NCBI GenBank assembly: GCA_946476985.1 | Contig: CAMKWS010000003.1 | Span: forward strand, 1-64,000 | Source: an uncultured Acetobacteraceae bacterium | GTDB lineage: Bacteria > Pseudomonadota > Alphaproteobacteria > Acetobacterales > Acetobacteraceae | Direction of reading: 5' to 3' | Length of the DNA: 64,000 nucleotides | Shown: in pieces, positions 30,128 through 41,456 of the stretch | How positions within the stretch are numbered: the first letter of the stretch is position 1 | Layout of the letters: each line of letters opens with the position of its first letter | The notes under the pieces: generated by a model | Databases searched by the model: none | What the model was told of the DNA's origin: nothing | Seen by the model: the letters and a program-made list of their open reading frames with translations, nothing else | Position numbers and translations under genes: made by a program

Positions 30128-31501
30128 TTAACGTCGCAACGGCGACCATGCTGGGTCTGACGCGCCTGTCGCTGTAGGGATAAGATGCTCATTAAAGCCT
30201 GCAACATCTATCACCTCAATAGAGGACGTAAAACCAACCCCACCAGAACTCGCCGCATTCTGGCGACAAAATGCTAGAGCACGCCCATTTGGAGAAAAAC
30301 TCGGGCTCTCTACCGTAAAGCCCTGAGTTAAAGTCCGCTCCCCCATACCATCTGGTGCCATAAGACCAAGAGAAAAACCTTCCTGTCCTAACCGGGTAAA
30401 TGCAATCTCATCCCCCCGAGGTGACCACACGGGGGAACCGTAATGCCCCGCACCATACGAAATCCGCTTCGCATCCCCCCCAGAAACAGGCATAATATAA
30501 AGCTGCGGGGAGCCATCTCTATCCGAATTAAAGACAATATTCTGCCCATCAGGGCTAAAGCATGGGCTCGTATCAATCACACCCGGTAAAGAGGTCACAC
30601 GACGGCGGCGTTGCGTATCGAGATCAATAATATACAGATTTGATCCCCCATCCCTCGTTGTGACGGAGAGAATAATCTGCTGCCCATCTGGAGAAAAACG
30701 TGGAGCAAAAGAGATGCCCTCAAACGCTCCTAAAATACTTTGTTGCCCCGTTTTGAGGTCATACACATACACGCGGGGGCGATTATTCGCATAAGACAAG
30801 AAAGCAATACGCTCTCCTGAAGGGCTAAAACGTGGCTCTAATGTCAACCAAGAACCACTTGTAAGCATATGAACATTTGCGCCATCTTGGTCCATGATAG
30901 CAAGACGGGTCTGTTGCAGCCGCCGTGGACCAGAACGTGCAATATACGCAATACGCGTATCAAAATACCCTTCTTCACCCAATAAGCGTTTATAAAGCTC
31001 ATCAGCAATAATATGCGCAACGCGGCGCCAGTTCATCTGAGAAGCTGTGTAGGCGCGCCCTTCAAGCTGCTGCTCAGCAATCACATCCCACAAACGCACC
31101 TCTACCCGGACACTCTCCCCTTCAGAGACCGTAGCAGATACCGAAACATGTGCCCCTCTCTGCCTCAAGCTTTGGAAGTCCGGCTCCGCATTAGGCGAAA
31201 GCTCTCCTCCCATAACCTGGAAAAGGCCTGTACTAGAGAGGTCCGCAATAATTACATTCGAGATCTGACTCCCAAGGCCGCCCCCAAAATCTGGCACAAT
31301 AATCGGGATCGAAGCCTGCCGCGCATGTGCGACGGTAATCTCCGGCGGCGCATCTTCTGCACGAGCAGAACTCACCGTCTCTCCCAACGGGCTTACGAGT
31401 ACACTCCCCGCAGCAACACCACCTAATAAAGCACGGCGAGAGAGGTGCTTCTGTAAGAGCTCAGACTCAACATCAGAGAAAAACGACACAGTACACCTCA
31501 A
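30128..31501 (-). CDS. tolB: Tol-Pal system beta-propeller protein TolB
   Basis: Repeated WD40-like PD40 motifs (PRFSPDGQQIILS, PCFSPDGQNIVFNSDRDGSPQLYIM); operon context. Confidence 0.94.
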   Translation of the reverse strand: MRCTVSFFSDVESELLQKHLSRRALLGGVAAGSVLVSPLGETVSSARAEDAPPEITVAHARQASIPIIVPDFGGGLGSQISNVIIADLSSTGLFQVMGGELSPNAEPDFQSLRQRGAHVSVSATVSEGESVRVEVRLWDVIAEQQLEGRAYTASQMNWRRVAHIIADELYKRLLGEEGYFDTRIAYIARSGPRRLQQTRLAIMDQDGANVHMLTSGSWLTLEPRFSPSGERIAFLSYANNRPRVYVYDLKTGQQSILGAFEGISFAPRFSPDGQQIILSVTTRDGGSNLYIIDLDTQRRRRVTSLPGVIDTSPCFSPDGQNIVFNSDRDGSPQLYIMPVSGGDAKRISYGAGHYGSPVWSPRGDEIAFTRLGQEGFSLGLMAPDGMGERTLTQGFTVESPSFSPNGRALAFCRQNAASSGGVGFTSSIEVIDVAGFNEHLIPTATGASDPAWSPLRR

Positions 31502-31519
31502 AAGAAATTCAGCCCCAAC

Positions 31520-32539
31520 TTAAGGCCTAAACAAAAAATGGAACTCGCGCACCTGCCCTAAAAGGCGCTTCGGCACTGGAAGGTGAGCACAAACAGGACT
31601 TAACACAGCATCACGAGCACGTTCAGCCTGCACACGATAAGCTGGATCTGCTGCCATACGCGCTTTAGTCTCTGGCAAGAATGAAACCATACGTGCCTCG
31701 CCATTCGCATCCACCGTTACAGATAACCGTGCAAAAAAGCTTCTGTAATTCCGCGCAAGGGTATCTTCCTGGTAGCAACGCTGCACAGAAGAACCAATGG
31801 CACTTTGCTCCCAACTGGTTAATGCAACAGCGTCTTCTTCCGCATGGCTAGCCACATGGGGGGCTCCTCCCTGTGCAGAATTAGGGCGTACTTTTGGCGG
31901 TTCTTCCTGTTTCTGCTGAGAACGAAAGCTATCTAGCGTTGCCAGAAGTGACTGGCTATTCGCTTGCATCTTCTTGGCCTCATGAGGCTGCTCTGTCCGT
32001 GACGCTATCGGTTTCTTAGGCAATTTAGGGACATCACGTGCGGGAGCTCTTACCTGCGCTTTCTGCTCTGCTGGGGCTTGTTTACGCTCTGCTGCTTCAC
32101 TCACCTCACCTCGCTCTTTTACCGTAGCGTGCTGCTGCAAAGGCGCCTCCACAGCCGTATCAGACGCCTTAGGCAGCGCCTGTGCAGGCGGCGGAGGTGG
32201 AGGGGATGGCGGCGGCGTAACGGGCTGCAACTTAGGCGTATCATGCACAGGGGAAGCTTTTAGGGGTGTAGCAGCTAAATGAGCAGCCGCCTCCGCTGGT
32301 CTCTCCACAGGAGGAGCGTTTTGAGGAGACCCTGTATCTTCGTACAGCATGGAGATTGTCTGCTCAGGCTCAGGTTCAGGCAAATTTGGAGCTCGATTCC
32401 ACAGCAAATAAGCGAACATCCCCCCATGTATCAGCAGTGAAAAAATCACACCGCTGACAACAAGCCCCCCTTGCCCACGTGGGCGGCGGTGAAAGTGCGA
32501 CAGCTCATGACTCTGCGATGAAGGAGACGAGAGCGACAA
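31520..32539 (-). CDS. tolA: TolA-like cell-envelope protein
   Basis: N-terminal TM helix, Pro/Ala/Glu-rich middle, TonB/TolA-like C-terminus; position between tolR and tolB. Confidence 0.82.
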   Translation of the reverse strand: MSLSSPSSQSHELSHFHRRPRGQGGLVVSGVIFSLLIHGGMFAYLLWNRAPNLPEPEPEQTISMLYEDTGSPQNAPPVERPAEAAAHLAATPLKASPVHDTPKLQPVTPPPSPPPPPPAQALPKASDTAVEAPLQQHATVKERGEVSEAAERKQAPAEQKAQVRAPARDVPKLPKKPIASRTEQPHEAKKMQANSQSLLATLDSFRSQQKQEEPPKVRPNSAQGGAPHVASHAEEDAVALTSWEQSAIGSSVQRCYQEDTLARNYRSFFARLSVTVDANGEARMVSFLPETKARMAADPAYRVQAERARDAVLSPVCAHLPVPKRLLGQVREFHFLFRP

Positions 32540-32549
32540 AACTTACTCC

Positions 32550-32978
32550 TTACCGGCTGCCCTGCGGCTGCTGAGCAAGCAGCGCAACATGTGTAAAGCC
32601 ACCTTCTGTAATCACACCCATCGTGCTCATCACCTTCCCATAATCAATATGGGCATCAGCACGTACAAAAACACGACGGCCAGAATCGTTACTCGCCACC
32701 TGTTTTAAGCGTGACACAAGGTCAGTTTCATTCACGGCCTCATCGCCCAAATATAAACTGCCATCACTCTTCAAAGAAACCGTAATTGGCTTGTTATCAG
32801 AATTTACAGGGCTCGCACTCGTTTGCGGCAGGTCAACATTCACACCACTCGTAAGCATTGGGGCTGTCACCATAAAAATGATCAACAACACCAGCATTAC
32901 GTCAACTAAAGGTGTGACGTTGATTGCAGCCTCCGGACGGCGGCGGCGAGCACGCCTCTCGCGTGAGGAAAAAGCCAT
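32550..32978 (-). CDS. tolR: ExbD/TolR family protein
   Basis: AAINVTPLVDVMLVLLIIFMVTAPMLTSGVNVDLPQT. Confidence 0.95.
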   Translation of the reverse strand: MAFSSRERRARRRRPEAAINVTPLVDVMLVLLIIFMVTAPMLTSGVNVDLPQTSASPVNSDNKPITVSLKSDGSLYLGDEAVNETDLVSRLKQVASNDSGRRVFVRADAHIDYGKVMSTMGVITEGGFTHVALLAQQPQGSR

Positions 32979-32983
32979 AATAC

Positions 32984-33778
32984 TTAGCCCTTCTCGCTGC
33001 CACGCTCTTCTGACTGGCGTGAAAGAATTGCAGCAAACTCCGTACCGAACCCTTCCATCCGTTCAGAGAAATTGTCTACACCACGACTAATCAAATTGTA
33101 GGCAAAATAAGCAGGAATAGCTGTTAGCAAACCAATCGCCGTTGCAAACAACGCTTCAGAAATCCCCGGCGCAACAACAGAGAGGTTAGTATTATGCATA
33201 GACGCAATAGATGAGAAGGCATGCATAATACCCCACACCGTACCAAATAGCCCAACAAATGGAGCCACAGGGCCAACAGTTGCCAACAACACGAGATAAC
33301 GGCTTAAACGATCCGTCTCACGTGTGATAGTTAGCCCAATCGCACGATCAATTCGCTCCTGCGTACCACCGCGGATGACATCAATCCCCACAATGCGGGT
33401 AGAGCGGCGCCACTCTCCCATAGCTGCCCCAAATACAGCAGCCATTGGGTGAACAGGACGTGCGCCTTCACTATCGTAAAGATCATCCAAAGACCCACCA
33501 GACCAAAAGCGATCCTCAAAGGAGCTGGCTTCACGGTTTACCCGGCGCAGAAGAAAAATCTTCTCCAAAATAATCGCCCAAACAAACACACTGCACAAAA
33601 CCAGCCCAACCATGACGACTTGGACGACAATAGAAGCATTTAGGAATAAATGGAGAGGAGACAGCCCCCCTGCCCCAGCCGCACCCAGAGCACTCGAATT
33701 CACTAACTGGTCCACTCTATTCTCCCCACACTCTCGCCTCTCGGCCAAAATCATTCTGAGACTTGCCCTATCTGACAA
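32984..33778 (-). CDS. tolQ: MotA/TolQ/ExbB proton channel, TolQ
   Basis: LATVGPVAPFVGLFGTVWGIMHAF..VVAPGISEALFATAIGLLTAIPAYFAYN. Confidence 0.95.
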   Translation of the reverse strand: MSDRASLRMILAERRECGENRVDQLVNSSALGAAGAGGLSPLHLFLNASIVVQVVMVGLVLCSVFVWAIILEKIFLLRRVNREASSFEDRFWSGGSLDDLYDSEGARPVHPMAAVFGAAMGEWRRSTRIVGIDVIRGGTQERIDRAIGLTITRETDRLSRYLVLLATVGPVAPFVGLFGTVWGIMHAFSSIASMHNTNLSVVAPGISEALFATAIGLLTAIPAYFAYNLISRGVDNFSERMEGFGTEFAAILSRQSEERGSEKG

Positions 33779-33949
33779 AAGGGCGATCTGCCTCCAATGG
33801 CATAGCTATAAGAAACAAGAAAGCTACTTTCTATGTTAATCTTTTGCCAGCCCTTTTCCCAAAACGACTCTTACAGCCCGGTACTTACGCTCGTCCTCTT
33901 TGCAGCATCATATATCACAACACTGCATCCAGCAGCAGAATGCCCTGCA

Positions 33950-34372
33950 TTACGAGATAATCTCTAACCCTGAGAGCTTCTCTAAATATGCACCGGGCAC
34001 ACGCAACGGCACCATATCTGTCAGCTTTAAACATGCCAACTCGACATCAATGGTGACAGATTTACGTCCCTCACAGGATAAATTTCTTATCACCTGCTGC
34101 AACTTCAAACGCGCACCCACAGCTTCCACCAAATGGGTTTGCACCTCGAGCAATTCATCAAGCCTCAAAGGACTATGATACCGAATAGACAGCTGACGAA
34201 CGACAAAACCGATATCATCCTGAGCCGCCATTTCCCCAACAGCCAACCCCAAAGAACGCAATGCTTCTGCTCGGGCACGTTCTGCAAAGCCTAAATAGCG
34301 GGCGTGATAAACAATGCCGCCGGCATCTGTATCTTCATAATATACGCGGAATTGGCACGAATGAGCCGCCAT
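33950..34372 (-). CDS. ybgC: Tol-Pal-associated acyl-CoA thioesterase
   Basis: FRVYYEDTDAGGIVYHARYLGFAERARAEALRSLG. Confidence 0.93.
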   Translation of the reverse strand: MAAHSCQFRVYYEDTDAGGIVYHARYLGFAERARAEALRSLGLAVGEMAAQDDIGFVVRQLSIRYHSPLRLDELLEVQTHLVEAVGARLKLQQVIRNLSCEGRKSVTIDVELACLKLTDMVPLRVPGAYLEKLSGLEIIS

Positions 34373-34391
34373 ATACCCTCACAGACTGAAA

Positions 34392-35441
34392 TTACAAGAA
34401 ACGTGGTTCATTCCCACTTGATGGCGGAGTTAGCCCTAAATAGCGCCACCCCGGCTCACCCAACATTCGCCCACGTGAGGTCCGCAATATTAAACCCTCC
34501 TGTATCAAATACGGCTCTACAACATCTTCTAAAGTGTCCCTCGCCTCCGCTAAAGCTGCGGCAAGGGTCTCAACCCCTACTGGGCCACCACGGTGATGTT
34601 CTGCAATACGCCGTAGATACCGCCGATCCATCGCATCCAACCCATGCCGATCCACTTCCAAGCGAGATAAAGCGGCGTCAGCCAGTGTGCGATCAATCAC
34701 ATCTTTTTTCGCTACAAGCGCAAAATCACGGACACGGCGTAACAAACGCCCAGCGATACGTGGTGTCCCACGGGAGCGACGGGCAATCTCTTCAGCCCCT
34801 TCGTCTGTGAGATTCATAGCAAGCTTCTTTGCTCCACGACTCACAATTTGTCGCAATTCATCTGGCGTATAGAAGACCAAACGAAGGGGAATTCCAAAGC
34901 GATCCCTCAAAGGCGTTGCCAACAAACCCGAACGTGTTGTCGCTGCAACAAGTGTAAAAGGTGCAAGATCAATCCTTACAGAGCGGGCTGCTGGTCCTTC
35001 CCCAATGACAAGGTCGAGCTGGAAGTCCTCCATAGCGGGATACAGCACTTCCTCAATGGCCGGTTGAAGACGATGAATTTCATCAATAAACAGCACATCA
35101 CGTGGCTGGAGGTTAGTTAAAATGGCCGCTAAATCCCCCGCACGCTGGATCACCGGCCCTGATGTTGCCCGAAAACCAACCCCTAATTCTTTGGCAACAA
35201 TTTGCGCTAATGTCGTCTTTCCCAAACCAGGTGGGCCATGAAGCAATACATGATCTAACGCATCGCTTCGTTTCCGTGCTGCTTCGATAAAGATGGAAAG
35301 ATTCTCACGGCTTGCCTTTTGCCCCGTAAAATCTGCCAAGGATTGCGGACGCAGGCCAACATCTGCCATATCCTCTGGCTGCCGTGCAGCGTCTGTCTCA
35401 GGCGCACGCCCCACAGATGGATCCGGCATAAACTGGTTCAT
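34392..35441 (-). CDS. ruvB: Holliday junction branch migration DNA helicase RuvB
   Basis: [44 protein letters not shown]. Confidence 0.97.
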   Translation of the reverse strand: MNQFMPDPSVGRAPETDAARQPEDMADVGLRPQSLADFTGQKASRENLSIFIEAARKRSDALDHVLLHGPPGLGKTTLAQIVAKELGVGFRATSGPVIQRAGDLAAILTNLQPRDVLFIDEIHRLQPAIEEVLYPAMEDFQLDLVIGEGPAARSVRIDLAPFTLVAATTRSGLLATPLRDRFGIPLRLVFYTPDELRQIVSRGAKKLAMNLTDEGAEEIARRSRGTPRIAGRLLRRVRDFALVAKKDVIDRTLADAALSRLEVDRHGLDAMDRRYLRRIAEHHRGGPVGVETLAAALAEARDTLEDVVEPYLIQEGLILRTSRGRMLGEPGWRYLGLTPPSSGNEPRFL

Positions 35442-35519
35442 CTGCCCCGCCCTTTTTTCATTACATCCCCCACCGCTTTATCCATCTTTATACCCATCAC
35501 GCTCTCAAGCATGCATACC

Positions 35520-36149
35520 TCAACGGGCCAGTTCCTGCAGTGCAAGACGGATAACATAATCTAGCTCAGCATTCTCTGCCTCACCAATGATACGGCGAAC
35601 AACTGGCCAACTTTCAGCCCTACGAAACCCTAGCCCCTCTAAGGCGAGTAAAGCATCGGCTTCAACACCTTCATTCTGCGCTGGGGCAGCCACTATCGCA
35701 TCCGTACCTACCACCCCCATAGAGGCTCCCCCACCAGGGACCGGCATTTTCGCCACTTTTGCTTTTAATTCCGTCAATAACCGTGTCGCCAAACGTGGCC
35801 CCACACCTGCGGCTTGCGTAAAAGGCAGCTTATCGCCCGCCTGCACAGCCTGCCACAGTAACGTAGGACGACTAACAGAAAGAATAGCAAGAGCCACACG
35901 CGCCCCGACACCTTGTACGGTCGTTAACAAACGAAACCACTCCTGCTCCTCAACATCGGCAAAGCCAAAGAGCTGAATGGCATCCTCCCGCACAATCGTC
36001 TCGATAAACACTCGAGCAACCTCTGGCGGACGCGATAAAAGACCTAAGGTATGAGCAGAAGCTGAGACGACATAACCAACGCCATTCACATCGACCAGGC
36101 AGCGGTCACCCTCAATATGAGAGACAAGGCCTGTCAACATCCCTATCAT
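35520..36149 (-). CDS. ruvA: Holliday junction DNA helicase RuvA
   Basis: [46 protein letters not shown]. Confidence 0.95.
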   Translation of the reverse strand: MIGMLTGLVSHIEGDRCLVDVNGVGYVVSASAHTLGLLSRPPEVARVFIETIVREDAIQLFGFADVEEQEWFRLLTTVQGVGARVALAILSVSRPTLLWQAVQAGDKLPFTQAAGVGPRLATRLLTELKAKVAKMPVPGGGASMGVVGTDAIVAAPAQNEGVEADALLALEGLGFRRAESWPVVRRIIGEAENAELDYVIRLALQELAR

Positions 36150-36652
36150 GCCATACGTACTCCCAGAGCCACTTGCTGTGCACTACCACGATGATGTGCG
36201 TGGCAGATTGCCACAGCCAAAGCATCCGAGGCATCCGCCTTTTTCACCTCCGCTCCCGGCAAGAGGCGCTGTACCATCATAGTTACTTGTTCTTTTGTAG
36301 CTGCGCCTGTGCCAACCACAGCGCGTTTTACACTCTTTGCACCATATTCATGCACGCTAAGCCCTGCCAAAGCAGGTACTAACAGCGCAACACCACGTGC
36401 ATAACCAAGCTTCAATGTAGAGGAACCATTACGGTTTACGTATGTTTCCTCTACAGCGGCCTCCATAGGGCGGTAATGCTCGATGAGACGCTTCAACCCC
36501 TCATGCAAATCACATAACCGGCGCGGGACATCATCCCCACTATGCGTTGCCAGCACACCATTCGCCACATGCCGCAAGCGATTGCCTTCTACATCAACAA
36601 TCCCCCAGCCCATAAAACGTAGGCCGGGGTCAATGCCGAGAAGACGTATCAA
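36146..36652 (-). CDS. ruvC: Crossover junction endodeoxyribonuclease RuvC
   Basis: [59 protein letters not shown]. Confidence 0.96.
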   Translation of the reverse strand: MIRLLGIDPGLRFMGWGIVDVEGNRLRHVANGVLATHSGDDVPRRLCDLHEGLKRLIEHYRPMEAAVEETYVNRNGSSTLKLGYARGVALLVPALAGLSVHEYGAKSVKRAVVGTGAATKEQVTMMVQRLLPGAEVKKADASDALAVAICHAHHRGSAQQVALGVRMA

Positions 36653-37398
36653 GCTGTTAGCGCCTGTGCCACCTCATCAGAGAGGTCGAAGTTTGCATAA
36701 ACAGACTGTACGTCGTCATTTTCTTCAAGCGTATCAATCAGCTTCAGAACAGAGCGTGCCTGATCTTCATCCAGAGCCACTGTTGTCTGCGGACGCCAAT
36801 CCAGCTTTGCAGAGCGAGGCTCACCGAAACGCCCCTCAAGCGCATCACGCACGCTCATCAACGCTTCCATCTCTGTCGTAATTTCGTGGCCATCTTCTGT
36901 GGTTTCCACGTTATCGGCTCCAGCTTCAATAGCCGCCTCCAGCATATCATCTTCTGATGCAGCATCCAGCGGATATAAAATCACCCCGATATGGTCAAAG
37001 CCAAAAGAAACAGAATTCGTTTCCCCCAAAGAACCACCATGCTTAGAAAATGCTGCACGCACTTCCGCCGCTGTACGGTTGCGGTTATCTGTTAGCCCTT
37101 CGATGATAAGAGCCACACCTGCAGGCCCATAACCCTCATAACGCACAGCTACGTAATCTTCACCACCCGCTGCACCGGAAGCCTTTTTAATAGCGCGCTC
37201 AACCGTATCTTTAGGCATATTCACTTCACGAGCCGCCAAAATAGCTGCACGCAAACGTGGGTTTTTGTCAGGCTCAGGCAGACCAGAACGTACAGCAACG
37301 GTAATCTCGCGAATAACCTTACCAAATTGCTTTGCACGCTTTGCATCCTGTGCACCTTTACGGTGCATGATGTTCTTAAATTGTGAATGTCCTGCCAT
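36649..37398 (-). CDS. yebC: YebC/PmpR-family regulatory/translation factor
   Basis: [39 protein letters not shown]. Confidence 0.95.
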   Translation of the reverse strand: MAGHSQFKNIMHRKGAQDAKRAKQFGKVIREITVAVRSGLPEPDKNPRLRAAILAAREVNMPKDTVERAIKKASGAAGGEDYVAVRYEGYGPAGVALIIEGLTDNRNRTAAEVRAAFSKHGGSLGETNSVSFGFDHIGVILYPLDAASEDDMLEAAIEAGADNVETTEDGHEITTEMEALMSVRDALEGRFGEPRSAKLDWRPQTTVALDEDQARSVLKLIDTLEENDDVQSVYANFDLSDEVAQALTA

Positions 37399-37494
37399 GG
37401 ACCTTACATCTCCCTAAAACCAGTTCAACCTTACATACTGCGCAAACTCGCGCATTGCCCCTTCCCTATAATCTATTGAAGGAGCTCTCTAACT

Positions 37495-40152
37495 CTAAAA
37501 CATCTTACCATGACAATGCTTAAACTTCATACCTGAACCACAAGGGCACGGCGCATTACGTGGCACTTCATCTAACCAACGAGCCAATGTTGCGGCATCT
37601 AACGTGTCGCCTTCATCATGCGCACTACCCCCTGCCACAGCCTCAGGAGTTTCCGGCATAGTCGGGGCCTCACTCACAGCTTGCACATGGGCAACAGCCT
37701 GTACAACGCGCATACGCATGTCATCCAGCATGTAAGTAAACATCTGGAAAGCTTCTTGCTTATATTCGTTCAACGGGTCACGCTGACCATAAGCCCGCAG
37801 ACCAATACCTTGCCGCATTTGGTCGAGCGCATGCAGATGTTCTTTCCATGCACTATCAAATGATGTCAGCAGAATATGCTTCTCAATCAAGCGCATCATC
37901 TCTGGCCCGACACTTGCTGCCCGGGCAGCGTGAGATTTCACAGCCTCTTCTTCAATACGCTCAATAACACCTTCAATATCCATGCCATCTTCTTGCGCCC
38001 AGTCAACGATAGGCAGCTCAAGGCCTAAGACACGCTTAACTTCTTGAGTCAGACCCTCTACATCCCATGCTTCTGCAAAAGAATTTTCAGGAATATGCGC
38101 ATGAACAAGATCCTCAATTACATGCTCACGCATTTCTGCCACAACTGCAGATACATCTTCCGAAGCCATATATTCGCGGCGCTGTGCGTAAACCTCTTTA
38201 CGCTGCGCATTCATGACATCGTCATATTTCAGCGTATTCTTACGCATATCGAAATTGCGTGCTTCAACCTTCTTTTGCGCTTTCTCAAGCGCCCGGTTCA
38301 ACCACGGATGCACAATTGCTTCGCCACGCTTCAAACCCATCTTCTGCATCATCCCGCCCATACGGTCTGAGCCAAAAATACGGATTAAATCGTCTTGCAA
38401 TGACAAGAAAAAGCGTGAGTTACCCGGATCACCTTGACGCCCTGAACGCCCACGCAACTGGTTATCTACTCGGCGGCTCTCATGCCGCTCTGTACCGATA
38501 ACATAAAGACCGCCAAGCTGATGCACGCGATCATGGTCGGCAGCCACTTTTGCGCGGACCTCTTCAGCGACTTTCTCACGCTCAGCTTCATCTTCGATCC
38601 CGGCTGTCTTTTCAGCAACCAACATCTCGACATTTCCACCGAGCTTAATATCTGTCCCACGGCCCGCCATATTAGTTGCAATCGTAATCGCACCCGGCGC
38701 ACCCGCTTGTGCAATAATACTCGCTTCACGCTCGTGATGGCGTGCATTAAGCACATTATGTGGAACATGATTTTTACGCAGCAAATGAGAGAGAATTTCA
38801 CTCTGCTCAATAGATGCCGTACCCACAAGAATAGGCTGTCCTGTTTTGCGGATTTCCGCAATCAGACCCGCGACTGCCTCGTATTTTTCTTCTGCAGTAA
38901 GGTAAACTTCATCATCTGCATCTTGGCGACGCACAGGCAAATTCGTAGGGATCTCAACCACTTCTAGGTTATAAATCTCTGCGAACTCATCGGCTTCTGT
39001 CATCGCCGTACCCGTCATACCTGATAGCTTAGGATACAACCGGAAATAATTTTGGAAGGTAATCGAGGCCAGCGTCTGATTCTCTTGTTGAATCTCTACG
39101 CCCTCTTTTGCCTCCAATGCTTGATGAAGCCCATCAGAGAAACGGCGGCCATCCATCATACGGCCTGTAAATTCATCAATCAGAATGACTTTATCATCCC
39201 GCACGATGTAATCTACATCTCGTGTAAATAATGTCCGTGCGCGCAGGGACTGTTGGACATGATGCACGACAGAAACATTATGCAGATCATAAAGACCACC
39301 TTCTTTTAGAAGGCCTGCCTCCTGCAACATCTCTTCAACACGGTCAGAGCCCGCTTCTGTTAGGGTAACCGTGCGAAGCTTCTCATCTTTCTCGTAGGCA
39401 TCAGGCTCTTTGACCAATACGGCAATAATCTCATCAACATGACGATATAGGTCTGAGCTATCATCCGCAGGACCAGAAATAATCAGAGGTGTCCGTGCTT
39501 CATCGATAAGGATACTATCAACTTCATCCACAATGGCGAAGTTAAACTCTCTTTGGACCATCTCCCCAAGAGAGTATTTCATATTATCACGAAGATAATC
39601 GAAGCCGAATTCGTTGTTAGTCCCGTATGTGATGTCCGAGCCATAAGCAGCACGGCGCTCATCATCTGTAAGATTTGGGACAATCACACCTGTTGTTAGC
39701 CCAAGGAACCCATACAACTTGGACATTTCTTCAGCATCACGGCTTGCTAAATAATCATTCACCGTAACAACATGTACACCTTTGCCGGCTAAGGCATTTA
39801 GGTACACAGCTAATGTCGCAACAAGGGTCTTACCCTCACCAGTGCGCATCTCCGCAATGCGGCCATCATGCAGCACCATTCCACCAATCAGCTGCACATC
39901 GAAATGGCGCATTCCCAGCACACGGCGGGACGCCTCACGGCACACCGCAAAGGCTTCACACAATAAAGCATCCAACGTTTCGCCATTTTGAAGGCGCTCA
40001 CGAAATTGATCCGTTTTGGCGCGCAACTCCTCATCCGAAAGAGCCTGAATCTCCGGTTCAAGAGCATTAATCTCTGGCACTCGCCGTTGATATTTCTTCA
40101 AGGAGCGATCGTTAGAGAGGCCAAAAAGGGCGCGAGCAAGGCGTGAAAGCAT
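37495..40152 (-). CDS. secA: Preprotein translocase SecA
   Basis: [41 protein letters not shown]-terminal zinc motif [14 protein letters not shown]. Confidence 0.98.
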   Translation of the reverse strand: MLSRLARALFGLSNDRSLKKYQRRVPEINALEPEIQALSDEELRAKTDQFRERLQNGETLDALLCEAFAVCREASRRVLGMRHFDVQLIGGMVLHDGRIAEMRTGEGKTLVATLAVYLNALAGKGVHVVTVNDYLASRDAEEMSKLYGFLGLTTGVIVPNLTDDERRAAYGSDITYGTNNEFGFDYLRDNMKYSLGEMVQREFNFAIVDEVDSILIDEARTPLIISGPADDSSDLYRHVDEIIAVLVKEPDAYEKDEKLRTVTLTEAGSDRVEEMLQEAGLLKEGGLYDLHNVSVVHHVQQSLRARTLFTRDVDYIVRDDKVILIDEFTGRMMDGRRFSDGLHQALEAKEGVEIQQENQTLASITFQNYFRLYPKLSGMTGTAMTEADEFAEIYNLEVVEIPTNLPVRRQDADDEVYLTAEEKYEAVAGLIAEIRKTGQPILVGTASIEQSEILSHLLRKNHVPHNVLNARHHEREASIIAQAGAPGAITIATNMAGRGTDIKLGGNVEMLVAEKTAGIEDEAEREKVAEEVRAKVAADHDRVHQLGGLYVIGTERHESRRVDNQLRGRSGRQGDPGNSRFFLSLQDDLIRIFGSDRMGGMMQKMGLKRGEAIVHPWLNRALEKAQKKVEARNFDMRKNTLKYDDVMNAQRKEVYAQRREYMASEDVSAVVAEMREHVIEDLVHAHIPENSFAEAWDVEGLTQEVKRVLGLELPIVDWAQEDGMDIEGVIERIEEEAVKSHAARAASVGPEMMRLIEKHILLTSFDSAWKEHLHALDQMRQGIGLRAYGQRDPLNEYKQEAFQMFTYMLDDMRMRVVQAVAHVQAVSEAPTMPETPEAVAGGSAHDEGDTLDAATLARWLDEVPRNAPCPCGSGMKFKHCHGKMF

Positions 40153-40514
40153 AGGTTACCCTAAAAAATTCTCTACCTATGGTAAGAACGCCTCCTCCTT
40201 TTGCCACAAAGCCGAAAACGCCTACCACGGATAGTCATAACTCTTTCTATGTATGCTCGACATAAGGGCGACATGCAAACGGGTCAATGAAAAAGCCCAT
40301 TATCTTACACATCAAACAAGCTCTTCTGCTTTTTCTCTCCCATAGGTCAGCACAATAACAGTCTCACAAAAGCGTTATATACTAAGAAACGACCCTCCTT
40401 TTGCCAAGAAAATGACAGAAAAGATAGGAAATACTTCCCTATTCACCCTCAAAGGCACTTGCGAGGAGGTGCTGGCTTTGTCATGGTGGCATCATCTTAG
40501 TTTAACGAACTTAA

Positions 40515-41453
40515 TTGGTGAGGTACTCCATGCGGTTCTCCCGCTCTCTTCTCGTATGCACGGCCCTACTTGGGGGCCTCTCCTCTGTCACAGCTTTTCC
40601 GGCTCAAGCAGCTGACGCCCCACAGGCCGCTCCCGCACAAGTAGCGGCGGACCCCAACATGGTCCTCGCAAGCGTAAACGATCAGAAAATCACACTAGGT
40701 GATGTTCAGCGTGCGGCAGCAAACCTCCCTCCTGAGGCACGCCAGCTACAGCCGTCTGTTATCATTCCATTGCTGATTAATCAGTTAATTGACCAAAAAG
40801 CGATTCAGCTTCAGGCTGAAAAAGAAAAGCTTGGCGACAAACCTTCCGTCAAAGCTGCTATGGAAGCCGCTGCGAACAACATTCTGCAGAATGCTTACCT
40901 CGAAGAGCAGGTTTCTCCTAAACTGACAGACAACGCTCTGAAGGCTTATTACCAAGAGCATTACGCTTCTAAAAAACCTGAAGAAGAAGTCCACGCACGC
41001 CATATTCTGGTGGACAGTCAGGCAAAAGCGGAGTCCATCATTCGCCAGCTCAATAAAGGAGCTAACTTCGCGAAACTGGCCTCTAGCTTCTCTACAGATA
41101 AAGCCTCTGGCGGCACCAATGGGGGTGACCTCGGTTGGTTTAAACGTGGTGATATGATCCCAGACTTCTCCAATGTTGTCTTCACCATGAAACCAGGCAG
41201 CATCTCTCAAACACCGGTGCATACCCAATATGGCTGGCATGTCATTCAGGTTCTGGGCACACGCACAGCTCCAGTTCCAAGCTTTGAACAGCTGCACGAC
41301 CAAATCCGCCGCGATATGATCCGTCAGGAAGTTCGTCAGGTTGTTGATGCTGCCGAGAAGCAGGCTCACATCGTTCATTACGATGCGAAAGGCCAGCCCA
41401 TCACAACACCAGCACCTACAGCTGCTCAGCCTGCAGAAGGGGCTGCACACTAA
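40515..41453 (+). CDS. Periplasmic parvulin-type peptidyl-prolyl isomerase
   Basis: Signal peptide; EEEVHARHILVDSQAKAESIIRQLNKGANFAKLASSFSTDKASGGTNGGDLGWFKRGDMIPDF. Confidence 0.92.
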   Translation: MVRYSMRFSRSLLVCTALLGGLSSVTAFPAQAADAPQAAPAQVAADPNMVLASVNDQKITLGDVQRAAANLPPEARQLQPSVIIPLLINQLIDQKAIQLQAEKEKLGDKPSVKAAMEAAANNILQNAYLEEQVSPKLTDNALKAYYQEHYASKKPEEEVHARHILVDSQAKAESIIRQLNKGANFAKLASSFSTDKASGGTNGGDLGWFKRGDMIPDFSNVVFTMKPGSISQTPVHTQYGWHVIQVLGTRTAPVPSFEQLHDQIRRDMIRQEVRQVVDAAEKQAHIVHYDAKGQPITTPAPTAAQPAEGAAH

Positions 41454-41456
41454 GCC

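Noticed and set aside
28448-34372. Tol-Pal/ybgC cluster as an unusual arrangement
   Set aside because: ybgC-tolQRAB-pal-cpoB followed by tilS/ftsH is a widespread conserved order.
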